IMG/VR virus record: IMGVR_UViG_3300044998_001225
Span: 1 to 35,115 of that record
Length of the DNA stretch: 35,115 nt
Strand: one strand, 5' to 3'
Source: a virus
In this document: positions 22,134 to 28,770 of the stretch, in pieces
How positions within the stretch are numbered: the stretch's first letter is position 1
Layout: each line of letters starts with the position of its first letter
Notes under the pieces: generated by a model
Databases searched by the model: none
Told to the model about the DNA's origin: nothing
What the model saw: only the letters and a program-made list of their open reading frames with translations
Made by a program: the position numbers and the translations under genes

Positions 22134-22494
22134 TCGCGCTCGCCTCCTCCAGCAGACGGTCGTCCGACAAGACCGGCGCGACCGCGACCGTGCCGGAGAG
22201 CTCGAGGTTGTCGGTCTCGCGCCAGCCCGCCCTTGTCTTCAGCCAAAAGAAAGTCGCTGCGGGCACCCTGCCGCTCCGCGCCATTCGGAAAAGCGTCTGG
22301 GCGACCTGGGCGTTCGCGATGGCGAGGCCGTCGTCCAGCTCCTTCCTGTAGTGCTTCCTCAGCGTCGGCTCCGACACCTTCAGCAACCTGGCGATCACCG
22401 CCTGGGGCGTTCCCGCCGCCGCCAGGACCGCCACCGCCTCGCGCGACTCTTCGTCCGGCTCGTGCCCGCCCGTCCGCCCCGTCCGCCGTTCCAT
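22042..22494 (-). CDS. terS: Terminase small subunit-like DNA-binding protein
   Basis: The protein has 150 residues. Residues ~28-55 form a helix-turn-helix (TPQAVIARLLKVSEPTLRKH), followed by YRKELDDGLAIANAQVAQTL and ATFFWLKTRAGWRETD. This 'TLrkHyr.EL..G...an..v...L' to 'FWLKtRaGW' pattern is a recognisable family adjacent to large terminases. It recognises the packaging site. The C-terminus (RRKRNLDLVRPVGG) is basic. Confidence 0.85.
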   Translation of the reverse strand: MERRTGRTGGHEPDEESREAVAVLAAAGTPQAVIARLLKVSEPTLRKHYRKELDDGLAIANAQVAQTLFRMARSGRVPAATFFWLKTRAGWRETDNLELSGTVAVAPVLSDDRLLEEASAIVERRKRNLDLVRPVGGSGLPELSGPDVQE

Positions 22495-22497
22495 ACC

Positions 22498-23082
22498 TCA
22501 CAAGTTGAAGGGTTTTCGGGTCGCGGACTCGGCCTCGGCGTTCGTGCAACCGACCACCGGGCGCTCCGCCCACAAGGCGTCCAGCGCCCCGTCCAAAAAG
22601 TCGCACAGGCGAGCGTCGTCACTGACCTCGAACTGCTCCCAGCGCATGTTGCGGTTCAGGTTCATGCTCGTCCTGACGGCCAGGTCGAACCGCTCGTTCC
22701 GCAGGACGGCGAACTTCGCGTGGACCCTGCCGACCATCACGGACTCAGGCCCGAACAGGTCGCGGACCGACTCGCAATAATGCCCGGCGCGGCTCTCGAA
22801 ACTACGGTCGACGAGCAAGCGGAACCGTCGGATCTTGCCCGACTCGACGAAGTCGTAGGCTTGCCGCAAGTCCGCGTTGTGGGCCGTCCACGTGCTGAGC
22901 GAGACGTCGGCCGGGCCAGTCTTGGCGAGCAAGGCCGCCAGCAGCTCGATCAAGCTGAACTGGCCAAGCGTGAAACCAAAGATCTCGCACCCCTTGAGGT
23001 TGACGCCCGCGAGCGCCTCTTCGGCCGAAGCGAGGCCCTCGGCCCGGATCGCCCGTACCCGGCGCCTGCCGCTGAACACCAT
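22498..23082 (-). CDS. Phospholipase-D-like (HKD-type) protein next to terminase
   Basis: The protein has 194 residues and starts at ATG 23082. One HKD-like motif is visible: His121 and Lys123 in VHAKFAVLRNERFD, with a following TSMNLNRN (138-145) that corresponds to the G/S-x-N of the family. The spacing between Lys and Asp133 is longer than in the standard HxKxxxxD. The N-terminal half (GFTLGQFSLIELLAALLAK, DVSLSTWTAHNAD) looks like the first strand-helix units of a PLD domain. Dimers with one HKD motif each are known nucleases (Nuc-type). Between the lysis and terminase genes it could act in DNA end processing; this is inference. Confidence 0.7.
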   Translation of the reverse strand: MVFSGRRRVRAIRAEGLASAEEALAGVNLKGCEIFGFTLGQFSLIELLAALLAKTGPADVSLSTWTAHNADLRQAYDFVESGKIRRFRLLVDRSFESRAGHYCESVRDLFGPESVMVGRVHAKFAVLRNERFDLAVRTSMNLNRNMRWEQFEVSDDARLCDFLDGALDALWAERPVVGCTNAEAESATRKPFNL

Positions 23083-23085
23083 GGT

Positions 23086-23421
23086 TTATAACCGGAACCC
23101 CACCGAGGCCCCCAGCACCGGTCTCACCGGCCCGCCTTGGACAGCCATCAGGCTCAAAGAAGCCCCGGCCACCAGCCTCCGCTGGTCGTAGCCGACCGTC
23201 AGCCCCGCGCCGACGACGGGCGCCTGGTCCGACAGCCTCAAGCCGCCGACCGGGCCGTAAGAGACCGACAGCCCGCGGCCCAAGCCGACCGTGTCGACCG
23301 GCTGGAAGGCCAAGGCGTAGCGCTCGCCGTCCGGCGACCATTGGACGCTGAGGACCGGCTCCTGGGCCACGCCGACGGCCACCAGGGCGCCGCCCATGAC
23401 GGCGGCGCAAGTCCGCCTCAC
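23086..23421 (-). CDS. Secreted beta-rich protein of the lysis region, unknown
   Basis: The protein has 111 residues. GTG 23421 overlaps the upstream stop as GTGA; longer upstream frames are antisense noise. Residues 1-20 form a signal peptide (RRTCAAVMGGALVAVGVA, with likely cleavage before QEPV). The mature part has amphipathic beta-strands (LGRGLSVSYGPVGGLRL, VVGAGLTVGYDQRRLVAG, VRPVLGASVGFRL), including a C-terminal Phe-x-x residue arrangement like small outer-membrane barrels. The position after holin-like genes suggests a spanin-like or envelope role, but no lipobox is present. Confidence 0.6.
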   Translation of the reverse strand: MRRTCAAVMGGALVAVGVAQEPVLSVQWSPDGERYALAFQPVDTVGLGRGLSVSYGPVGGLRLSDQAPVVGAGLTVGYDQRRLVAGASLSLMAVQGGPVRPVLGASVGFRL

Positions 23422-23615
23422 AGCCCCGCCTCCACTAGGCCCAAACCCGCGACCAACCCGGCGACAGCCCCTTGGAACCAGCGCCACAAAGCCAGTCCCC
23501 AGTCGTAGCTCCGCGCCTCGTCGAACGACTTCCACGACCGGAAGGCCTGATAGTCGATCGTCATCGCCGCGACGAGCCCGGCGACGACGGACAAGATGGT
23601 TTTTTCCCAGTTCAT
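23418..23615 (-). CDS. Small two-helix membrane protein, holin candidate
   Basis: The protein has 65 residues. ATG 23615 overlaps the upstream stop as ATGA. Two hydrophobic segments (residues ~6-22, KTILSVVAGLVAAMTI, and ~43-61, LWRWFQGAVAGLVAGLGL) flank a charged loop. This is the size and layout of class II holins. It sits immediately downstream of the endolysin and a coiled-coil membrane protein, with overlaps at both ends, so the lysis genes are translated together. Confidence 0.65.
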   Translation of the reverse strand: MNWEKTILSVVAGLVAAMTIDYQAFRSWKSFDEARSYDWGLALWRWFQGAVAGLVAGLGLVEAGL

Positions 23616-23857
23616 TTTCCGTGCTTGATCTCCTTTCTGATCTCCGTAAGCTCGACGAAAAGCCTGTCCTCGAGCCTCTCCAACGTCTGTTCGATCCGCG
23701 TGACGCGGCGGTTGAGGTCCTCCTTGATGGCCGACTTGTCCGTCTCCAGCGAGGCCACCTTCGAGGCCATCGCGGCCACAGAGCCAAGGATCGTCACGAG
23801 CAGCGCGAGGCTCGCGACGACGAACATGCCGAGGTTCACCGGGTCTTTGACGCTCAC
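23612..23857 (-). CDS. Single-span coiled-coil membrane protein (XhlA-like holin/lysis accessory)
   Basis: The protein has 81 residues. GTG 23857 overlaps the endolysin stop as GTGA. One transmembrane helix (residues ~9-30, LGMFVVASLALLVTILG) is followed by a heptad-rich coiled-coil (LETDKSAIKEDLNRRVTRIE..LERLEDRLFVELTEIRKEI). XhlA-type hemolysin/holin accessory proteins have the same two parts, usually with the membrane segment at the C-terminus, so the order here is reversed. Probably assists membrane disruption with the neighbouring small protein. Confidence 0.6.
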   Translation of the reverse strand: MSVKDPVNLGMFVVASLALLVTILGSVAAMASKVASLETDKSAIKEDLNRRVTRIEQTLERLEDRLFVELTEIRKEIKHGK

Positions 23858-24366
23858 GCCAGCCCCTCCAGAACGATGTAGCCGTCCCAATCGCCTTCCC
23901 GGCGCCACTTGTCGAGCACGGCCACCCCCTCCCGCGCCCCGGCCTCGTTGGTGTTCCCTTCGATCGTCCTGACACGGCCTCCCGAGGCCTCCGCCACGAG
24001 CCCGATGTGCCCTGTGCCGTCCTTATTGAGCCAGTAAGCGAGGCGGCCCCGCTTGGGCGAAGCCCCCGACCGGCCGTTGGCCGCGGCCCAGTCGCGCCAG
24101 GACCTCACCCTCCCCGCCGCCTTCGGCAAGGCCTTTTTCGGCGCCCCCGCCTCGACGAGGCACCAGTGGACGAACGCGGCGCACCAGGCGTGCCCTGGGC
24201 CCAGCCCGACCGAGGCCAGGAACCTTTCGACCCAGAACCCGCGGTTGACCGGCAGCTCGCGCACGCCGACCTTGCCGCGAGCCTGGGCGAGCGCCCTTTC
24301 CGGGAAGGGGCTCCGCCGGTACTCGGCGTCGGTCAGCCACGCCACTGGAGACTTCAGTTCCGCCAT
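23854..24366 (-). CDS. Endolysin with CHAP-type catalytic domain
   Basis: The protein has 170 residues and starts at ATG 24366. Catalytic Cys62 lies in HAWCAAFVHWCLVEAG, His120 in DGTGHIGLVAE, and the third-position Glu/Asn in TIEGNTNEAG (136-138). 'GKVGVRELPVNRG' upstream is a common start of this CHAP/TIGR02594-like group. It cleaves a peptidoglycan amide bond during lysis. No separate cell-wall-binding domain is present and no signal peptide, so it depends on a holin. GCGTACC lies 10 bases before the ATG, inside the sigma-like gene's end. Confidence 0.9.
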   Translation of the reverse strand: MAELKSPVAWLTDAEYRRSPFPERALAQARGKVGVRELPVNRGFWVERFLASVGLGPGHAWCAAFVHWCLVEAGAPKKALPKAAGRVRSWRDWAAANGRSGASPKRGRLAYWLNKDGTGHIGLVAEASGGRVRTIEGNTNEAGAREGVAVLDKWRREGDWDGYIVLEGLA

Positions 24367-25034
24367 GCCTGAGACTGGTACGCTTCCTCCACGAGTTTCA
24401 TAAGACGGCGGCCGTCGACGGTCTCGGCCAGGCCGTCCGGCGGTTGGACGCCGACCCTGGCCGTGGCGCTGGCGAGGACGGCCACCCGCTCGAGCGCCCG
24501 GCCACCGTAGAGCCGGAAGCCCGGCAAAGGCCTCTGCACCTTGGCCTTGCGGACCTCCTTCCATCCGTTCGCCGCCGCGCCCCACAGGCCGAACTCCCGC
24601 GCGTGCCGAAGGCCGAACATGGCCAGCCGCTCCGACCGCCGCGACTGCCAAAGCGAGACCAACCGCGCCGCCACGATCGGCTCGATCTCCACGAGCCTTA
24701 GCTGGCGCGGGTCCTGGACAGTAGGGGCCAAGCCCTCCGCGGCCATAAAGTCCTCCGTTCTGCCCGCCCTCCGCCCATGGTCGATGGCACGGAACTTGAG
24801 GCGCCGCCTCGCCCAGGGGGCGAACGGCCCCTTGCTTGGGTCCCACTTGCGCAGGTTGAGGACCAGGTCGAGCGCGGCCTGGGCCGCCGCGTCCTCCCGC
24901 TCCTCCAGGAGCGCCCGGCTCGTCCGGACGACGGTCGCCGCCTTCCTCGCCATGCCGAGCACGGCCCTGGCGAGCTCGTCGAGCGCGGCCCTGTCCCCGT
25001 CCCGGGCCCTGAGCGCGAGCGGCTCGAGGCTCAC
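24354..25034 (-). CDS. Sigma-70-like factor, probable late-gene regulator
   Basis: The protein has 226 residues. GTG 25034 overlaps the upstream stop as GTGA. Residues ~6-90 match sigma-70 region 2: 'LALRARDGDRAALDELA' (2.1), 'DAAAQAALDLVLNLRKWDPSKG' in two parts, 'PFAPWARRRLKFRAIDHGRR' (2.2-2.4). The phrase 'fdp.kG.F..Wa..r....idh.RR' is characteristic. The C-terminal part (residues ~110-160, VAARLVSLWQSRRSERLAMF) is not a clear region 4. It precedes the lysis and structural genes, so it may direct host polymerase to late genes. A region-2-only regulator is also possible. Confidence 0.75.
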   Translation of the reverse strand: MSLEPLALRARDGDRAALDELARAVLGMARKAATVVRTSRALLEEREDAAAQAALDLVLNLRKWDPSKGPFAPWARRRLKFRAIDHGRRAGRTEDFMAAEGLAPTVQDPRQLRLVEIEPIVAARLVSLWQSRRSERLAMFGLRHAREFGLWGAAANGWKEVRKAKVQRPLPGFRLYGGRALERVAVLASATARVGVQPPDGLAETVDGRRLMKLVEEAYQSQAWRN

Positions 25035-25384
25035 TTCGAAGCCCTCCAGCCATGGGCGCCGAACGCCTTCTTGACGGCGGCGGCCAGCCTTTCGCCCGTC
25101 AGCGGCTCGGCGCAGTCGGCGAGGTCGGCCTCCCAGCCCGGGTAGGGACGGCCCGCCTCGACCGCCTCGGCCAGCCTCGCCTTGCCCCCGGCCGCCAGCA
25201 CCGAGGCCGCGACGATCAGCCTTCGCTCGGGCGACCGGCCGTCGGCGACCCCCCGCCCGAGGCCCGAGGCCCACGCGCGGACGGCGGCCTTCGCCTCCGG
25301 CGGCCCGCCGACGACCAGCCCGTCCGGCCCGGCCCGGACGGTCAGTCCCGCCTGGATGGCGGACGCGAGGAGGGCTGCCGTCAC
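25031..25384 (-). CDS. Small protein with TubC-like N-terminal docking domain
   Basis: The protein has 117 residues. GTG 25384 overlaps the primase-helicase stop (GTGA) and has a strong Shine-Dalgarno, GGAGGAGG, five bases upstream. The first 40 residues (MTAALLASAIQAGLTVRAGP, then DGLVVGGPPEAKAAVRAWAS) follow the 'LL..L...Gv.l...gd.L...gp......l...' pattern of the TubC N-terminal docking domain. That domain is often present in short phage proteins near replication genes. The C-terminus (LTGERLAAAVKKAFGAHGW) is helical. Probably mediates protein-protein contacts with a replication partner (inference). Confidence 0.65.
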   Translation of the reverse strand: MTAALLASAIQAGLTVRAGPDGLVVGGPPEAKAAVRAWASGLGRGVADGRSPERRLIVAASVLAAGGKARLAEAVEAGRPYPGWEADLADCAEPLTGERLAAAVKKAFGAHGWRASK

Positions 25385-28068
25385 CAGACCTCCTCCCCTG
25401 GCCCGAGGCCCTGAAAGTCAGCGCCGCGGCTAGTGTCACAGTTAGTGTCACGGTTAGTGTCACAGTTAGTGTCACGCCCTTCCGGCCCGTCTTGGCCCGT
25501 GTTTTGAACCTGAAAACCCTTTGGATCGGCCGTATAAGTGTCATTAGTGACACTAGTGACACTAAAATCCCTACCCCCCACACGTGCGCGCGCGCGTGAG
25601 CCCTCTACTTCGTTTTCTTTCTTCGCGCGTTTATATAGGAAATTAGTGTCACTAGTGTCACAGACGCTTGTTTCGGAGAGGTCTGCGTCCGCAAACTTGT
25701 ACAGATCCTGCGTGACACTAACTGTGACACTAGGTGTGACACTAAAACCGCCGTCCTTAGTGTCACAGGCGACCACCTTCAGCGCCCGCCCTTTTCGCCC
25801 CTTCGGGCCGCGCTCGAGCCGGAGCCCGTCCAGGACCTGGCCGACCATGTGGCTCATGGCGATCCCCAGGCTCCGGCGCGGGCTCTTGGCGTCCGAGAAC
25901 CTTTCGGCCCACGCCGAGAACGCCTCCATCGTGATCAGCTGGTCCCACCAGTCCTCGAGGAAGAAGTCCTCGCCGCCGGTCGCGGCGCGGACCTCGGCGA
26001 GCACCGCCGCCCTCAGTGTCCGGTCGTCGTCGTTGGCCGCCCTGAGCTCCTCGAGGTTCCCCAGCAGTCCCGGCACTCCGACCGTCCCGAGGATCCCCGA
26101 GAGCGCCCTCGCCCAGGCCCCGAACCTTGTCGGGGGCGCGTCCCCGTCCGGCGCCCCGGCGTCGAGCCAGCCTTGCACGACCGCCAGGCAGGCCGAGACG
26201 GCCTTCGCGCGGTTCTCGCCCAGCCAGGCCAGGAGGTCCGGGTGCCGAAAGCCGGTCCGTTCTTCCGGCCGCTCCGACCTCGAGTCGAGCCGGACGTAGA
26301 GCGAGCGGCTGACGAAGTCCTCCTCCAGCCGCGCGTTGTTGGCCGTCGCGACGAAGACCGTGCGGACCTCGAGCTCGTAGACCTCGTTCCCGCCAAGGAT
26401 CCGCTCCTCGACCTTCGAGCCGGTGACCATGGCCATGAGCGCCGGCGAGGAGAGCCTTCCTTTGACGTTGTCGATGAGCACGGCCGGGCGGCACGCGGCG
26501 ACCAGCGAGACGAGCGCCTTCTGCCAGTCCTCCTCCCGGCTCGGAGGGGCCTTGACGCCGACCAGGCCGCACCCTGGGTGAAGGCAGGTCTGGGCCGCGA
26601 GCGTCTTGCCCGTCCCTGGAGAGGGCGCGTCGAACACCACGAGCGGCGACGGGCCTTTGAGCCAGAACCGCAGGAACGGGGTCAGCATCAGCGCGAAGGC
26701 CCCGGCCCGGTCGGCCTCGCCCGCCCATGGAAAGTCGCCCAGCAGCTCGTCCAGCAGCCATTCCGCCGCTCTCCTGCCCCCGCCCTCCCACGTCCCGGAC
26801 GGCTCCGCGGCCAGGAAGACCCCGGAACCGGCGTCGTAACCGTTCTCGGTGACGAGCCGCCCGTCCGGAGCCAGGAACGGGCAGTGCGAGACGCCCTTCA
26901 GCGGAGGGGCGAAGGACCACTCGCCGAGCGTCAGCGTCCCCGCCGCCACGTACTTCGGCGGCTGGACCGGCCTCGTCCCTTTGGGAGAGCTGGACGTCCA
27001 GTCCGCGGCCCGGGCCAGGCGCTCGGCCATCGCCGCCTCGGTGAGCGGCCTCACCGCCCCTGCCGCGAGCTCCACGAGCCGCCCGTTCTGGGCGAACCAG
27101 CGCGGCGGGTCGTTGGCCCGGGCGAGGCACGCCAAGGCGTCGTCGAGCACGTCCCTGGCCTGCCTTCCGGCCGTCTCCACGTTCGGCAACCCCGCATCGG
27201 GCCCGTCCAGGAAGAGCACGGCCTTCGGCGCGGGCGCCGGGCCGGGGCCGAGCGCCCGCGCCGCCGCCTTGAAGTCCCCATTGTGCTCGAGCCTGGCGTA
27301 AAGCCCGAAGGCGTCGTACCGCCCCGGCGGCAAGCCGGGCCACTCCGTCGTGTGGACGTGGACGAGGCCGCCGCCGCCGAGGCCCACCGTCGCCGATACC
27401 CCCCGGGGTTTACCGGGCCGCGTATAGTAGCGGAGCCCGCCCGCTTCGCGGAAAAGCGTCCCACCGGCCAGTTCCAACAGTCGGCCGGGGTCGTTCTCGG
27501 CGTTGTAGCGGTCGCCGGGCCGACCGCCCAGGGTATCGGCGGTCTCCGGCGCCGGGAACGAGCCCGGGTCGAGCCAGGCCCCGTCCCGCGCCAGGGACGA
27601 TCCCCCCGCGCCCGGCGGGCAGGACGGCAGGTAGTACAGCCGGGCCGGGTCGGTGTGGGGCTCGGCCAGGCCGCACCCAAGGGCCTCGGTCGCCCTGGCG
27701 CACCAGTCCGGCCACTCGGAGGCCGGGACGGGCCTTGCGAGCGGGAAGACCGCCCGCCACCGCGGCGACTCCGGCGAGCTCCTCCATGTCGTGTGGAGCG
27801 CGTAGGCCAGCCCTTGCTCGTCCCACAGGTCGGCCAGGTCCTCCCAGGCGTGGCCGCCGTCGAAGTCGAGGCACAGGCAGGAGAGGCTCAGGACGGCCTT
27901 GTTGCCGCGCTTGGCCCCCGCCGGGTATTCTGTGGGGCTCCAGCACGGCCCTGTCTTCGGCCCTTCCCGGAACGAGGCCAAGGCCTCCCGCAGGTCGGCG
28001 AACGACGGCGACCAGTCTTTCGGGAAGGCGTCGCGCTCAGACTCGAACTTGCTCGCCCTCAGGCGCAA
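25381..28068 (-). CDS. Primase-polymerase / helicase (replication initiator) with origin repeats in its 3' end
   Basis: The protein has 895 residues. TTG 28068 has GGAGG six bases upstream. The N-terminal domain is AEP/primpol-like: catalytic-type DFD at 68-70 (CLCLDFDGGH), HTTWRSSPESPRWRAVFPL (92-110), and DPARLYYLPSCPPG (140-153). The C-terminal part is an ATPase/helicase: Walker A PGTGKT (484-489), Walker B AVLIDN (529-534), sensor-type VFVATANN, and arginine residues after SRSLYVRLDSR. From ~768 to 880 the sequence is low-complexity (SVTPSVTVSVT, DTNCDTNRDTNCDTS). There the DNA carries the TTAGTGTCAC repeats rather than a conserved domain. It likely opens the origin and primes synthesis. 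Confidence 0.88.
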   Translation of the reverse strand: MRLRASKFESERDAFPKDWSPSFADLREALASFREGPKTGPCWSPTEYPAGAKRGNKAVLSLSCLCLDFDGGHAWEDLADLWDEQGLAYALHTTWRSSPESPRWRAVFPLARPVPASEWPDWCARATEALGCGLAEPHTDPARLYYLPSCPPGAGGSSLARDGAWLDPGSFPAPETADTLGGRPGDRYNAENDPGRLLELAGGTLFREAGGLRYYTRPGKPRGVSATVGLGGGGLVHVHTTEWPGLPPGRYDAFGLYARLEHNGDFKAAARALGPGPAPAPKAVLFLDGPDAGLPNVETAGRQARDVLDDALACLARANDPPRWFAQNGRLVELAAGAVRPLTEAAMAERLARAADWTSSSPKGTRPVQPPKYVAAGTLTLGEWSFAPPLKGVSHCPFLAPDGRLVTENGYDAGSGVFLAAEPSGTWEGGGRRAAEWLLDELLGDFPWAGEADRAGAFALMLTPFLRFWLKGPSPLVVFDAPSPGTGKTLAAQTCLHPGCGLVGVKAPPSREEDWQKALVSLVAACRPAVLIDNVKGRLSSPALMAMVTGSKVEERILGGNEVYELEVRTVFVATANNARLEEDFVSRSLYVRLDSRSERPEERTGFRHPDLLAWLGENRAKAVSACLAVVQGWLDAGAPDGDAPPTRFGAWARALSGILGTVGVPGLLGNLEELRAANDDDRTLRAAVLAEVRAATGGEDFFLEDWWDQLITMEAFSAWAERFSDAKSPRRSLGIAMSHMVGQVLDGLRLERGPKGRKGRALKVVACDTKDGGFSVTPSVTVSVTQDLYKFADADLSETSVCDTSDTNFLYKRAKKENEVEGSRARARVGGRDFSVTSVTNDTYTADPKGFQVQNTGQDGPEGRDTNCDTNRDTNCDTSRGADFQGLGPGEEVW
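25431..25766. repeat. Array of 13 TTAGTGTCAC-type repeats: candidate iteron origin of replication
   Basis: Copies on the plus strand start at 25431, 25442, 25454 and 25466 (about 12-bp period), at 25643 and 25652, and at 25757. A degenerate copy lies near 25535. Reverse copies (GTGACACTAA/G) are at 25547, 25556, 25712, 25724 and 25736. Spacings are 12 bp or 9 bp within groups. TAGTGTCACTA is an odd-length palindrome, so tightly spaced copies form larger dyads. The array lies in the 3' end of the primase-helicase gene and flanks an alternating CG tract (25579-25598) and an A/T-rich patch (25602-25645). Lambda keeps its origin iterons inside the O gene in the same way. A regulator-binding array is the alternative. 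Confidence 0.8.
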
Positions 28069-28579
28069 GGGCCACCTCCGCTTCCTTGTGCTCCCAGCGC
28101 CCGGAGGCGCCTTTGCGCCAGCCGACGACGACGGCCCTCCAGCCCGACCGCGCCGCTTCGCGCAACAGGCCCGACCCCGCCATTTTCTTGGCCCTCGAGG
28201 CCGTGTTGTCCCAGCTCGTCGCTTGGAGCGCGACGGTCTCGCCGTGTCCGACCGCCAGGCCGTCCACGCAGCCGAACAGGTCGCGCTTCCGCTTCAGGGC
28301 GGGGTCGTAGGTCTCGGTCCGTTCGACCAGGTACCCGCGGGACTTGTAAAGGTCGAGCGTCTTCCTCAAGAGGTCCGGCGGCTCCGACTTTCCGGCCGCC
28401 CTCCTCGCCTCTTTCCGCTCGCGCCGCTCGCGCGAGAGCCGCTGGCCCGCGGTCTCGCCGCGGGCCGCGTGCTCCCAAAAGGCCTTTTCGATCCTTTCGA
28501 TGTAGCGGCGGGCCAGGCCCGGCCCGTCGTCCTCGACCGGGGCGAACACCCCGTCCAGCCGGGCCGGGCCGTCGCTCAC
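28037..28579 (-). CDS. PD-(D/E)XK-like nuclease/resolvase family protein
   Basis: The protein has 180 residues. GTG 28579 has GGAG eight bases upstream, and the 3' end overlaps the primase gene by 32 bases. The N-terminal half is basic and helical (RLSRERRERKEARRAAGKS). The C-terminal half carries 'LYKSRGYLVERTETY', 'RKRDLFGCVDGLAV' and 'TVALQATSWDNTASRAKKM'. The pattern Glu...RDLFGxxDxLA...(L/V)Q-x-T-S...R..K resembles the VRR/Holliday-junction-type PD-(D/E)XK fold of phage replication modules. Whether all catalytic residues are present is uncertain: the usual (D/E)xK is replaced by Q-x-T. DNA-processing role inferred. Confidence 0.6.
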   Translation of the reverse strand: MSDGPARLDGVFAPVEDDGPGLARRYIERIEKAFWEHAARGETAGQRLSRERRERKEARRAAGKSEPPDLLRKTLDLYKSRGYLVERTETYDPALKRKRDLFGCVDGLAVGHGETVALQATSWDNTASRAKKMAGSGLLREAARSGWRAVVVGWRKGASGRWEHKEAEVALAPEGEQVRV

Positions 28580-28770
28580 TCTTTCTGCTCCAGGACGGTC
28601 GCCACGATCGCGGCCACGACGTCCTCCGTCGGCGCACCGAAGCGCTCGTGGACGAGCTCCGGCACGAGCTCCTCCTCGACGAGGAGCCGCGCGACCGCGG
28701 CCGCGGTCGTCGCGGGGTCGCCGAACCGGCAGTGCCGGGCCTGGGCGAGGAGGGGGGCGGGCAAGGTCAC
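28576..28770 (-). CDS. Small acidic protein, unknown
   Basis: The protein has 64 residues. GTG 28770 and the upstream stop overlap as GTGA, and its own end overlaps the next start. Sequence: PAPLLAQARHCRFGDPAT, then AVARLLVEEELVPELVHERF and VVAAIVATVLEQKE. It appears to be two or three helices with no recognised domain. Location between the SSB-like and nuclease-like genes suggests a role in DNA metabolism, but nothing more can be said. Confidence 0.65.
   Translation of the reverse strand: MTLPAPLLAQARHCRFGDPATTAAAVARLLVEEELVPELVHERFGAPTEDVVAAIVATVLEQKE

Noticed and set aside
25431-25475. CRISPR array
   Set aside because: The repeat unit is only 10-12 bp with no unique spacers of constant length, and no cas genes are nearby. 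It is an iteron-like array.
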